From NCBI GenBank assembly GCA_900074885.1, contig FJUW01000017.1, positions 441,933 through 505,932 on the forward strand: DNA of 64,000 nt, given 5' to 3'. The notes under the pieces were generated by a model. That model was not told where the DNA came from, searched no databases, and saw only the letters and a list, made by a program, of their open reading frames with translations. How positions within the stretch are numbered: the first letter of the stretch is position 1; each line of letters opens with the position of its first letter. Made by a program: the position numbers and the translations under genes. Of the stretch, positions 50,206 through 63,400 are shown piece after piece. Origin of the DNA: Rhynchosporium graminicola (taxonomy: Eukaryota > Ascomycota > Leotiomycetes > Helotiales > Ploettnerulaceae).

Positions 50206-53105
50206 TGTTTTTGACCTGGATACTAACCTCGCCACTGATCTGTAGATGTTTTGCAGCGAATACTCTGGGAGGAGAACTGGACGATGAGGATGTCATTGAG
50301 CCTTTTTTTTTTTTAGTGACAGGTGATTGCGAGCTGAAAGATGCTAATGCTACTCAGCCACACGCTCCACAGTTGTGAACTGATTGGACCTTTCTACTTT
50401 GCCAAGATGGTTGCATAGCCACGTGCTACATGTTTTGAACCATGAGATGAATTGTCATTTTCGGAGCTGCGTCCATTTGTTTTCGGTAAAGAGAACACTA
50501 CAGCTCCTCGAGTAATTTGGTACGAAGTTCTTGCGACCTCAAACAATACCGCACTACATATTCAGCGATACCTTCATCTCCTTGATTTTGAGATGGAAGC
50601 CATCGATGGAAAAATTCCGGAGATGTTCTTGAAGACTTGCAATATTATTACTGGGAATGTGCTAAGTGTATTGATTTGCAATATTGAATCGAAAGCTGAA
50701 TTCAAGCTTTAGCTGGGAAAATGTTGATTCAAACCATGCCAGTGATGCCGGTTTGTCTTCCTTATCTCGAAATTCTCTAGGTTTGACGTATAGTTGAGTG
50801 TTGGATTTGAGGATCAACGATCTATTTGCGCTGTTTCGAAAGGATGCAGCCGTCGACCACGAGCAGGCAGGTATCCCTTCGTATAGTACAGTGAAATATC
50901 AATGAGAGAGTCTTTTTCAGGTCTTAAATGAGTTTGATAGGATCTAGAAGCGTTGTTGACAATAAAGCCGGAAGCGAGTACTTTTACTTGTACCAGAATC
51001 TCGCTTAGATTCTGGTAAGGCTCTGGCTCGGATGCTTGAACCTGTTTTCCACGAGACTACGACTGGAGGTGCAATCGAAGCGTGGCGGACTTGCTTAACG
51101 AAATCTTGGAATGCGAGCATCGGAAAATTTTTGGGGACACAGGGATTGGATGTAATGGGACGCGAATTGCAATACGAGCTTAGACTGTATCCATTTACTA
51201 GGATGTTGACAGGTAGCATTCACATTATCGTAGTACATAGAGAAAATCGAGGACAAGTTTGGATGTAACCGTGCCCAGAAAAGGAAAGATAGCGAATGAA
51301 AGTCGATTTTGGATCTATAAAACTCCCAAGACCATCGACCTAAGTCGCGTCTCTCTCCCAGCACTTCAAATTTTTGCGCACCTCCCAAGATCCGTCATCT
51401 AGTGCATCTCCTACGTGATCTCGCATAGCTTGTTCAAAGGGATGCGTATCTCCTGCAATGTCGACTTATATTCGATCCTCAACGGGCGGATCTAGCTACA
51501 TCGGATACAGTCCTTATACAATACCCTGATGGTAGATCTAACACATCAGCATATCGCCTGACCAGGCCTCCTATTCTTATGGCGACATCTTTCCGGAAAA
51601 CGATTAGATTCTTGTCTTTCGAAGTCCTAGACTTATCCTTTTTAGTTTGGAGAACTCGTTGTACGTCGTTTTACAATTAGGTCGTAAAAGTTATCGTTAG
51701 AAATCAAATTCTTAAACGGGCAAATTCTTCTTTGTTAAGGCAGGAAGGTACCTAAATAAACTTACGAAGTATTTCTGTGATTTCCGAGCATAGCTTTACT
51801 CAGTTTCCTGTTAAGCAAGTCGAGATTATTCAATTCTTATAGTAAGCTCCTTGACATAATTCTTCAAAGCAAAGCTGAATAGTCCTTCGAAGACTCTGTG
51901 TTAGTGATATTTTTGAACTCCAAGTTGTCTTCGCTAGAGACGAATTTGCTTAGCCTCGATGTCTATCATAAATGTACTTTCGAGGCTAGCCATCATGGAC
52001 TAGGGCGATTCTTCCTTATTGTCCCCCTAACATATTACGCAGTCCCTAGAAATATTCTACCTCTTATATACTACGTCGTTTTTACACTATTTCTAATTCC
52101 ATCTTTCTTGACAGTAGTTACTACTCTACCTGAAGCCCGAATTATGAGCTATCACCTGTATCATACGATTCGTATCTTGATCTTGTTTAGTCAATCATAC
52201 TTATCTTTTACCAGAATCATAAATTACAACTTGATGTTTTATGTACCATGTGCCGTAAGCATCAGAGGCAGACTGAATTCGTCCTGGAGGAAAGCGAGGC
52301 GAAGCGGAAGAATTTCAGGAAAATCCTATCCGCCACGATAGACAAATCTTGAAAACATAGGACGCTTTCTTAGAACGAGCCGTTTTTTCTTGCTCGAATT
52401 TCCAAGTATTAATAACCAATAAGCGGCGAAATATCTTGACAATACGCTTCTCTTATGTATAAGCCCCGAAAGTAAGCCGGGTTATACAAGTGTTGAGCCT
52501 CGATTCTCTCAGGTCATCCTCCCAGACATCAGCTTCCGAAAGCTTTATCCACTACCAGTAGATGTCTTTACAAGGGCAAATAAACATCGTAACCGAAGGT
52601 ACGAAAACAATCCTTTTGCAAATCTTGGCCATCTTCATCATACTACCCAACACAGTTAGCAGAAGATCCTTGCAGCAGCCCACAGCCACAATAGGGCCAA
52701 GCATACACTTTTGCAGGGGCTCCTGCATGCATAATTACAAGGCTTGTGATAGCCATTCCCAGCGAATGCGCCATTTTAATTTATGGTTAATCTTTGGTAT
52801 GATATATGAAAGTCCAATCAGAATCTTGGACATTGTTACCCGTATATGTTCCTCCAATGAAATGGTGACAATAAGTATGATTCCCTGGCTGGCTGCCGGT
52901 CATTGTTTTCTTTTGGAGATGTGCCCAAGCTTGTGGCTTGACTTTAATCAGCACGGCTCGATTGAATCCGCTGCAGATCGCTGTGGCATAATCTCTCTTC
53001 AACCTTATTTCACGACTTGCTCCAGCTTAACGAGGACCCTGAAGAACATTCCTCTCGATAGTCATTGCTAGAGGGAATAGTGGTGTTATTAGACAGCCAT
53101 ACACG
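50206..53105. other. About 2.9 kb with no recognised gene
   Basis: Contains a poly-T run (about 50305-50315) and a coding-like stretch at about 50991-51268 (plus). AT-rich repeat-like DNA runs from 51500 to 52500. Motif-free ORFs lie at 51898-52341 and 52562-53071. Confidence 0.45.
50991..51268 (+). other. Coding-like open stretch, unknown
   Basis: Frame reads through PESRLDSGKALARMLEPVFH, GAIEAWRTCLTKSWNASIGK and GRELQYELRLYPFTRMLTG to a TAA at 51266-51268. Composition and helical periodicity look like real protein. I recognise no family. The minus-strand ORFs over it look less protein-like. Confidence 0.3.
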
Positions 53106-54105
53106 ATGGAGTTCACTCCTCTTCACCAGCCGACGACAAGTCGTCCTCTCGCCGATTCGACATTGGGTTGGATGCATCCATGGCATCCGTTAATGGGCAC
53201 TCAAGGGCGTGTCCGAATCCGCGCGCATTTCACAATTAGTGACTGGCTGCTGATGGGAGGACTTCTGCAATCTATTATCATTCTTCTACTTCCAGTCCGA
53301 CCGTTGTACTCATTACTTCCCACATTTGGTCTTGCGATTTACAAAGTCACGAGATTGTTCATGAAGCTCGGTGGTGTGATTGAGAATCCATTAATGGATG
53401 GAGTGAAGATTGGAAGATCGAGTGCTGTGTTCCCACCATCTCTGGTTGGGGAGAAGGGAATGATCAGACCGGTGGGCGAAAGTGTTGGTGGTGACGGAAT
53501 GTGTATTCTTTTGCTGTCAAATCGATGCAATCAGTACGTTTCTAACCTCAATCAATATGCTTGAAGCTAATCGTCACAGCCCGCTCGGTCTCTTCTACTC
53601 CAAATTCCGCGAGATGGGACAATACGCCAGAGAAATGTACGCGGAGCTAGAGAAGAACCCACTCGAGAGTGGCTTTCTTGGATACTCAGATTACAGCTCC
53701 AACAACACCAACACACAGCCCTATGCCATGTCGATAATGTACTTCAAATCCATCGAGCACGTCCACAACTGGGCACATAACAGTCCCGCTCATCGTGCTG
53801 CTTGGGAATGGTGGGATGTCGAGCAGAAAGCAGGCAGAGTTGACCATTTGACTATCGCGCATGAGATTTATGGCGTGGAGAAGGGGAAGTGGGAAAATAT
53901 CTATTTAAATGCTAAGCCATATGATTTTGCGTCTACTAGTCATGCGATCGAGGATGCTGGAGGCAAGAAGCTGTGGATTTGTCCGGCTATGGATGCAAGT
54001 AAGAGTTTACGGACCTCAGGACAGAGATTGGGGGATGTGCGGGGGTATCTTAAGAATGATTGTCTAGGGAATGCATGGGAGACAAATATTGAAGCTGCTT
54101 CTTAG
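53106..54105 (+). CDS. DUF4188 protein (monooxygenase af470-like)
   Basis: Exons 53106-53533 and 53580-54105 (46 bp intron, GTACGT...CACAG) give 317 residues. The N-terminus carries a membrane-associated segment around WLLMGGLLQSIIILLLPVRP. The intron lies in SNRCNHPLGLF. The C-terminal half has family-like features: MSIMYFKSIEHVHNWAHNSP, HRAAWEWWDVEQK and IAHEIYGVEKGKWENIYLN. Members are annotated as monooxygenases by relation to a fumagillin-pathway protein. The reaction of this one cannot be assigned. The gene appears intact. No biosynthetic backbone gene lies in the window. Confidence 0.8.
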
Positions 54106-56054
54106 TTTCGGAGATAGGAATGGCTCAAATACAAGGACTCAGAGAAGTAATTTTGACACCGGTTGCTCCGCATGCCTGGCTCGTTGAACATGATACTTCA
54201 TTTGAGGCGGGCGAAATTCGTCTCCGGTGAAGCTTCCAAAGCGAAGAACAAGAGATACAGCTCATGCAATCACATATGTCGACTGTGGCCTCCTTTGAAT
54301 CCATTGGAATTTGTAGTGATGGCAGGTATCTTTCTCGCTTGGTATCCTCCTGTTTTCACGATCTACCAAATCAACTAATCCTCCTTCCCCGACACAGCTC
54401 TGAGTCTCACCGACTAGCTTCTGAGTGGCAATCAACCTGTAAATACTTCTGATATTTGATCATGGCTTGATCGACCTCGCTGGAAATGGCTCCACCACCT
54501 ACTCTTTAACGTTCACCAAACACTTGACATGGCTTCGGCATCACGTATTTCTCTTACCGTCTACGTCATGTATTACTATTATATTATCATCACAGAAATA
54601 TTCTTTGTATTATACGTCACATAAAGAAGTTTAAAATTTCATCTTGGTGACATTAGCATTCATTAGCACAAATGGGATAGTTGAAATTTTTGCTGATAGC
54701 AATGTCAACAAATAATTGTCATCCAGATTTTCTTAATAACAAAAGTTAGCACTACCAATTAGATCAGGATTGAAAGTTGTGAGTGCCCGTCCAGCTGGCG
54801 ATGAAACATAATCTAGCCTTTGGAGAGCTGCGAGGAAGCCTCCCAGGGCATGGAATTACCCCGCAAATACCCCGCGCTTCATCCCCCACTGAACCATCGC
54901 AGTCGAGAAAGTCATTCTTCTCCATGATACCCCGACGAGCATCCGCAATGCAATTTCAATTAAGCATGCTAAATACTTTCTGTTTCCAATCAGTCGATTC
55001 AAATTCAAAACGGAATTCAATTACTGGCGCTTCTGGATGCCGAACTTTCGTCCCAACTGCACCTAACTGTATTCTTCTTGAATTGTAGGAGGTCTACCAA
55101 TGTAAGAAAATAGTAGCCGATTTTGACGAGTTTTACAATACGACTGAAAGATGTAAAAAGTTGCAAAACAGTTTCGTGATCTGCATATCTATAGTCAAAA
55201 GGTGATATCTGACTTTTGTGGGCTATATTCTGACAATCAAGTGGGAGCTTCTTGAAATACTTCGTGACTTTGATGATCTTTTGTCGCAAGGGCTTTAGCT
55301 GATGATGATGATGATGATGATGGTGATTTTCATTACCCTCCAGTCAGCGGTAGGCTAGAAGTCTATGGTCTAAGCCTCCCGTAGGCCGTAGGGACGTGTC
55401 TAGCTCATCTAGCTAAGGATTCAACCGCAAACATCGATCCCCACCGTCTAAGAAATTACGGCAGAGATCAGTAATATTGTAAGAATAGTATAGGATCATA
55501 ATAGAAGTGTATGATACTACCGGGCCTGATGATTGAAAAGTGATACGTTTCCGTAATTGATTGTTTTCGCTGGAGCCTAATTAAGTTAATCAATAAAGAG
55601 AGGTATAGGACAGTAGAGACCCTAGCAATGCTCACACCGTCAAATCCTAGGATGCCCAATGACGAGTAGCTCGAGCCTTAGCTGCTCTTAGTAAGAGCAG
55701 AGGGAAAAGTTTAGAATCGGGCCTCATTTCGACCCTAATTTCTATCTTGGGTTCTCACTAGGGCTCGGAATCACTCTAGGGGAAGCCTATTGCTACTTAA
55801 TTAGTAATTCTACCCGCGGAATTTAGATCCTGGAGGAGAACTCCATGAGCTCATGTACCCGACGATTACTCGCCGAACTCAAGGGTTTGTCGCCAGAGCT
55901 TCCTGAGGTAATATCAACTTCGAGCTTCTTCGTCCTTTGCCAATCTCCTATCGGTCAGTTGGCTCTTATTCGAACCTAATCTTCTTTCGGCGCCGTCCTC
56001 CCACCTCAAACTCATAAATCCTCTCTATCGACATTTGAGTTAATCAGACACGCC
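54106..56054. other. Intergenic, no supported gene
   Basis: Contains a GAT-rich microsatellite near 55300-55321 and repeat-like DNA from about 55380 to 55860. No domain-bearing ORF. Confidence 0.45.
55300..55321. repeat. (GAT)n microsatellite
   Basis: About seven tandem GAT/ATG units, directly visible. Confidence 0.85.
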
Positions 56055-57821
56055 ATGGCTCCATCAAGAGATACTCCAGCTGCAACAGACGGCTCCCAGA
56101 TTGATTTCACCACCTTCTCCAATATAATCAACGGGAAACCGTCCACATCTTCCACTACCACACACTCCATCAATCCAGCTACCAAGGAGCCGAATTGGGA
56201 GGTCCCATTGTCCACTTTTCAAGACGTCGACAAAGCCGTGGCCGCAGCTCGACGTGCATTCAAACCATGGTCGAAGACAGCCGTCGCCGAGAGGAAAGCG
56301 GCGCTAGAAGGATGGTCTGCTGAGATCGCGAAACACACTGCTGAATTCGCGAACTTGCTCGTTATCGAGCAGGGAAAGCCTGTATGTTTTGTTTTGCCCC
56401 GCTATTCTCACTTGCCAACAGACGTGTTGGAAAGTTGACAGCTGATATCGATAAAGCATCAATGGGCCACAGCCGAAGCTGGTTACGCATCGAAAGCTGT
56501 TAGCATGACAGCCAGCCTTGAACTCCCGGAAGAAGTTGTCGACAGTGGTGAAGGGAGGCAAACTGTTACTAGATACACTCCTCTGGGAGTCGCTGTTGGT
56601 ATCGTGGCGTGGAATTATCCATTGTACATGGCAGTTGGGAAGATCGCCCCTGCTGTACTTACAGGGAACACGATCATTCTCAAGCCTTCGTGAGTGTCGA
56701 CCTCGTTTACGATACTCATTTATGTGAAGAAAAAACGGGTTCTCACATGCCTTACTTTAGACCTTTCACCCCATACACAGCGATTAAAGTCGTCGAGATT
56801 GCCCAGAAGTTCTTCCCGCCAGGAGTCATCCAAGTGCTCACTGGTGATGAAAGCCTGGGGCCAATGCTCACCATCCATCCTGGTGTCGATAATATCTCAT
56901 TCACCGGGTCATCGGCGACTGGTAAGAAAGTGATGGAAAGTGCTAGCAAGACCCTAAAGCGAGTCACTCTGGAGCTGTGAGTATATAATTCATGCTGAGG
57001 AAGTCAATAGCTGACAAGATCCCAGAGGAGGCAATGATCCTGCCATTGTTTGCAAGTCCGTCGATATCGCCACCGTGGCGCCAACCGTTGCTACCATGGC
57101 GTTCATGAACTCAGGTCAAGTATGATCCCCTATTTTTTGAATGCCGTTGCGACAAGCACTGAAATCTCCAGACCTGTCTCTTGATCAAACGTATCTACAT
57201 CCACTCCTCAATCTACGAGGCTTTCAGAAACGCCATGGTAGCATACACCAAGACCATGAAAGTCGGCGAAGGTTTCGAAGAAGGTGTCTTCCTCGGCCCC
57301 GTCCAAAACAAGATGCAATACGACAAAGTACAGGGACTCTTCGACGATGTCGAGAAGAACGGAATGAATATCGCTATAGGTGGAAAGACCCCAGATTCAA
57401 AGGGATATTTCATAAACCCAACTATCATCGATAACCCAGATGAAAGTTCGAGGATCGTGGTTGAGGAGCCTTTCGGTATGTTCTTCTCCATATGTCGACT
57501 GATTTCCGTAGAGAACCTTGCGACTAACAAGCTACAGGTCCCATTCTCCCGATCATGTCCTGGACTGAGGAAGATGGAGTTATCGACCGCGCCAATAATA
57601 CTAAAATGGGCCTCGGTGCCTCTGTTTGGTCAAGTGATCTAGAGGAGGCTTCTAGAATTGCAAAACAGCTTGAGGCTGGTAGTGTCTGGGTCAATGAACA
57701 CATGGCACTCGGACCTACAAATGCTTTTAGTGGACATAAGCACAGCGGGATTGGGGCCGAGGGTGGAGTCGAAGGCTTGAAGGGGTTCTGTAATATTCAA
57801 GTATTGTACTTGAAGAAGTAG
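56055..57821 (+). CDS. NAD(P)-dependent aldehyde dehydrogenase
   Basis: Exons 56055-56381, 56457-56689, 56761-56976, 57026-57119, 57172-57475 and 57538-57821 give 485 residues, usual for the ALDH superfamily. All five introns have GT...AG borders and keep phase. Motifs in order: [19 protein letters not shown] (WNYP oxyanion and cofactor region), [30 protein letters not shown] (Rossmann glycine motif), [13 protein letters not shown] with the general-base Glu, and the catalytic Cys in [13 protein letters not shown] formed across intron 4. Further motifs are [16 protein letters not shown] and [12 protein letters not shown]. It oxidises an aldehyde to an acid in the cytosol (no targeting signal seen); substrate unknown. 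It looks fully functional. Confidence 0.93.
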
Positions 57822-58113
57822 ATATAGTTCGGAGGTGATAGAATGGAAATTGATAGTGTGGCAATCGTGAACTCCGGGGGCTTGCGCGTTGTTGCTTGTG
57901 GAATACCTAAAAACAAACAAAATATTCAGAAGAGTAGGTAGAAACACGGAACCAGATATCATATTCAAGCCTTTCATTCATCACTACCCTAAAACATATC
58001 ATAACATCATCACCTCCATCCAACCAAAACCACACCTTAAAAGTATCAACAAGAAAGTTCACAAGTGTGACTCAGCAACCATTTCCTTTTTCCTCTCCCT
58101 CGCTCAAAGCCGT

Positions 58114-60481
58114 TTAGCAGCCTGAAGGAAGAGTGTAGCTCTCAGTGCGTGTGCTTCCGCTCTGGGTGGCGCCGCTTCCAAGACCACGCTTAGCGAAACC
58201 CTTCCAGAGAAGACACTTATTCGCACCCTTAGTAAGAGCAAGATCGGCATCGATGATGGCGTTACGGGCGGTAAGGAAAGTTGGGCTGCAAGGTTGTCTA
58301 GAATGTGTCAGCATGCTATCCAAGTAACAACATAAGCGAGGATGAAGGAAAACTTACAGCTTCATCCCATCAAGCACGAGTTTCATGGCCAAGAATCTTC
58401 CATCCGTAGGAACAAGTCCCGAGAAGGTCGGTTTCCTCGCAGTGGTGATACCGTACTTCTCCACCAGGTTCCAGAACACCTCATACAGCATAGTAGCCCA
58501 GACCGTACCGATAGTGTGGACGACAGTCATTCCGTTGACGCTCTTATACGTGTACGGGTTCGTCGTCAACGAAGTCGAGTATAGGTAGTTACGGATGCCA
58601 TTGGGACGGTTGGAAACCCAGTCGCCCATGGGGAAGTTGCGCGTGCGTGTATCGGTGGATTTGATGTGGATGGCGACGGCCATGAAATCGGACCAGCCTT
58701 CTCCCATGCCGCCGGCTTCGGTGGTGGAGAGGCAGGCAGAGTTGGCTGGACCTCCGGTGAGGCGGTTGGAGAGGCCGTGAGTGTATTCGTGGATTACAAC
58801 ACCGGCGTCGAAGGAACAGTCTCGTTTGGGCGTGGAGGAGGTGAACATGTACACTGCATGATGATAAGCAATTGCCTTCAGGGACAGACTTGTGACTGGC
58901 ACGTGATGAAGAGGATATGGAGATAGGGAGGTGAGTACATACTAGCCATTCGTCCTGGTTGTCCATCGGGAGGTGTACCGAAGTTGGCGTTGTCAGTACG
59001 GGATAGATCCTGGGCGTTCAAAATCACGGCGTCGTTACCGAGGCCACCTTGTCCGTTGTTGTTGGCTTCGAAGTTTCCTGCTCGTTCGTTGAATCCAAGT
59101 ACATAGAGGAGATCGTGACTAGAAAGATAGCGAATTAGTCTTTGCTGAATAAGGAAGCGCCGATAGTGGCACCGCGGCCACAAAAGCCGGCAGCTGTAAT
59201 TGCCGAGAAGGCTCCACATAAGAATTATTGAGAGTAAACTTACTACATGTTTGCGGTGTAGAAGAGTTGAGTTACTGAGGCGTTGGAGTAAATCTTTGGG
59301 TCAGTGGCAGTCAAGCTGTAATCGTAGTTGAAGTTGGCTCCTGTGCCGGCATCTGGACGGTAATCATTGAGGTACGCAGTGTCACCTTCGTAATTGGCTT
59401 GTGCAATAGCGTCTATGCCCAGTTTCAGTAAAGAGCTTGACCAAAGACCGCTCTGGCGTAACCAATTCCCGTAAAGTAAGTATTTGGGTAGGCTTACTGT
59501 TGCCACGAGTAGTGGTATATGCAGTCGTGCCGACATTCTGGAATCCAAATTCAGAGGCTACAGCATCTTGAGGATTAGTCTCGACAGCACGAGTTCCCTT
59601 GGAAGGATCAATAGTTTGCCAGGGACTGAGAATGGTTAGCTTGAGTCAGAGTATGGTGTCTGGTAACTCACTAGACAGTATAGGAAGCATCTGAAACATA
59701 ATCAACAACACCGAGGACGTTGTTGCCAGAGACCGCATCGACATAGGACAAGAGCCAGTTCTCTTTGATATCAGTTTCAACTCTCCAGGCAAGCGTGAGT
59801 GTCGAATCCTCGTTTTGGAAGTAGATGAGCTTGGCCTTTGGCTCGGAAAGTGTTCCAGTTGAGCCCTGAATCACGTAGTGTTCGGTGGCCTCCTCTGGTA
59901 CAGCAACAGCCGCATCCGCCTCGATAGGAAGAGATAGGGTACTCGTCACACTGGTCAAGGCAGCGACAGGATTGATTGTGTCACGCTTTACTAGAGGGCT
60001 TTTGGCTGGGATAGCACCAGTGAAGAAGGAATTTCCGAAAGAAAAGATAGACCCGTCTGCGGCAACCTGAAAGTGTTAGTGTATGACATCCATGTGCGAG
60101 GAAAGGACTTACGTTGACATTGAAGTCCGCATTGTCGATATCAAGACCATGAGCAGTCTGCTTGAAGTAGACATGTGCAATACCGTTCTCGCTCACGTAG
60201 TGATCGGAAACCACACGGAACTCTGCACCAGGAGCTATCTTCGATACAACAGCACTGGCAGTGTCGACATAGTCCACTCTCTTCGTCAGCGAGGAGATGT
60301 CAGACTCTGCTGTGGCAGTGGCATTGCTGTAGGTACTCTCTGTGGTGATACGGAACCTGCTCAAATCAATAGTTCTTGGTAAAAGTCCACGAGTGGAGCT
60401 TTGACTATGTTGAGAAGCTGGGTGACCGAGAACATTGGAAGCCAATAGAGCGACGGCTCCAGCACGAGAGAGGAAACGCAT
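58114..60481 (-). CDS. mep: Fungalysin, secreted zinc metalloprotease (M36)
   Basis: Seven exons: 60481-60113, 60066-59672, 59625-59498, 59412-59244, 59118-58943, 58853-58358 and 58297-58114, giving 638 residues in continuous phase, the usual preproprotein length. Signal peptide [19 protein letters not shown] is followed by an FTP propeptide ([40 protein letters not shown]). The catalytic domain has [31 protein letters not shown], the zinc motif [17 protein letters not shown] with HExxH, and the third-ligand region [12 protein letters not shown]-terminal segment has paired cysteines ([13 protein letters not shown] at the end). Acts outside the cell on proteins. The first six exons carry all catalytic residues; nothing appears broken. 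Confidence 0.93.
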
Positions 60482-63400
60482 ATTGATTGATGAAGAGAAT
60501 GAAGATGAAGAGACTGAAGAGTTCTTGCGAGTCTACTTCTTAAAATTTCCTTCCTGGTACATCGCCAGCTTTATATCTCCAGGGCGCATGTTTGAGCACA
60601 ATACATGGAGTCCTGCTATTTCAATCGCCGTCCGGAAGGCCTTCCAATTTGGATATACCAAGACATATGAATGCTTGAATTTGTCTTAAGTCTTTCTAGA
60701 TTGAGGCAACTTCCCCTTAGAGCTAGATGAGCCAAGATGGAAATGTGCATTTGACAGGTTGAGCGGGCACTGTGCTTATTCTCGAAGCGCCTGTAGAAGT
60801 GCGAACCAGCTAGGTCCACCACAACATGAAGTCTCCAAGCTTCAGGCACGGGAGGGCTGGACCTGCAGAGACCTGAACAACGGCGGAACTAGCTGTTTCG
60901 GGAATGTGCCGTATACGGCAGTCCAGAAACAAGCGACACTTGCAGACATTCCCGTCAGATTCACCGAATAGATTTTCTCCATCGCTTGGGACTTTCCGCA
61001 CATGGAGGATATGTTGCTGGGCACCTTATCCAAGGATTTCATCATGCCCCTCGGTGTACCAGTATGATTCACATTCCAAACAGACGAGAACGAAGAAAAT
61101 CGACGAAAGAACCCTTTAAGGACGCAACTCAGGGAGATAAGCAACGAAGCGAAATCACCGATAGTGATACTAATCTAGTCGCAAGAAGCGTTCCTATAAT
61201 TCGGCAAAACTTTCCATTAATTCAAGTTTGTGGTTGTAGAGAAGTCGCTGTGCGCTTACACATCTCGGTTTTTGTATGCGGATAATATCCTACATCGGGA
61301 GCCAGCTTCCTGCAATGTGATATTCATGTCACAACCCCACACGCGGAGTACATGACAGCAGAAGGTCAGAGAGCCGCTGGGGTACTGCACGATTCATTAG
61401 ATGAGATAAGCAATGCAGTTCCATCGTAGGGACGACTTGGCATCTTATCGCCAAGCTAGATCGAACTCTCACCTCCCGCTTTGGGATAGTTGAGCGCGTG
61501 GTCTCCGATCGTCTCAAAAGTCTAAATGTCGCCATATGTGGACACAGACTGACAGATAGGGAAGGTCCGGCAGTGAGATGAGCCTACCGGGGCAATTATT
61601 TCCCTTTGTTGAAACTGGTCTTGAGATGGATGTTCGGAGCCGAGAAATGAGAGGGGGAATGTTGATGATTAATGATGTTTAGCGATGCTTGAGGAATGGG
61701 GCAGCTCACCGCCTTGATCATTTAGCGCGCGGAGATCGCCAGCTGACAGTAATATCCCGTGATCCCCTCCGACTTAATAGAAGTTCGACCCTGACAATAG
61801 AGTCCGTTGGTAAGACCTTCTCCACGGAACCTGTAAATTAGAATCCTTCAAGTTATATAAGAATTCACCCGGTTTTAATTAGCCTCGTCAGAAGCGAACT
61901 GGGCTAACTACAAGGTGTCTGCCTTCGAACTTTTCAGCGTTTACAAGTCGGTTCTCATAGACTCGAAAAGGGTTAGTATCTGGCTAATCCTGCTTTCTGA
62001 CTTCTTGTCAGGCTAGTAGGAGCTTAAACTCTAACCTGCAAGCATATAGATAAGCTTAAAAAGGACGGGCTCAGGCTAGCGCGACCTGTTATCTCCGATT
62101 TAGCAATTTCTCCCATTGGTCAATTGGACCTCCTATTGGCCAATCTCTCTTCTAGTTTAGCCATCAAATAGGGTATACGAGCCGGAGACTCCGATTAGTA
62201 TACCAGAATAAGTAGAATCCTGTCTTTTTGATTACAGGTTCTTCCTTACTACTATAGCTCTCTATACTACTGTAGGCGAAACAAATTGTTGGAATAACTT
62301 CTAAATAATATGTTTATATTCTATTTCGCATAATAAGAGTTGTAATAGTTGCTTATACTAGTAAGTAGAACGGAGGTTGTCAAGGCTACGCAACTACCCT
62401 TGAAAACTAACCGTGACGTGGTATATTATTAAATCTCGTTAAAGTAGGGTTATTATAATATCCGGCATAGGGGACCTACTTTTAACTTACTAGATCTATT
62501 ATTACTTAGAAGTCAATTAATATGTATTACTAGAAGTTCTCTATACCTCACTAAGTAGTAGTCTTTCAAAACCATATAAGTATTGAAAATTACTGTTATA
62601 GATTATTTCCTGTTTGGAGTCTCCTATTCGTACTCGCCGAAATAACTATTAGCCAATGAATGGGAGGTCCGAGAGGCCAGTAGCATAAATTACTAAATCG
62701 GAGGTATTAAATTTTATTGAGCAAGAAATCAAACCTTAAGAATTTTCCAGCAGCGTAAAAATAAATACATGCATCGTATCGACTGGCATATGACGCCACT
62801 CTTACCAAATTCGCCATCTCGATTATACCGTCAGGTCTACTTATGTATGTAAATCAGCTTGAATTCGCTCATCAAACACCGCTATAGCAGTATAATTTCT
62901 CTAATTTTCAAGCATTTTCAAGCACAGGTGATTCCGCTGATTTAGGTAAATATAAGGATCCTATACATCATCCTAGACTCTCCATAACTCTATAGTATCA
63001 CCTGACATATCCGAACCCCCTGCTCGGTCTCTTCTTCCAATAAACCAAGCGCCAAATCGGAAGAGTCGGAAGCACTCGCCATTTTATTTCAAATAAATTT
63101 TGTGATATCACCTTCCTGCTCTGGCTCTCACTCTTATATCTCTCCCCCTCGCAAAACATGTATGCCTCACAGCTATGGTCGATCTTCTACTCCTCCCCCG
63201 CCAGCTAGAGTCATCTCAAAAGCTGCTTATGTATAGTGTGTTAGGGAGTGGCGAGTCGAGCGCGTTCAATGATCTATAGCGCCACTCCTGCTGGTAGCAC
63301 CATGTCCAGAAACATCAAAACACTTCGGATAAGTCATATCACCATGGCGCTACACACGAGTCGACGCGGTATCTTTGCCTTGGAAATCTCCTTTTCAGCT

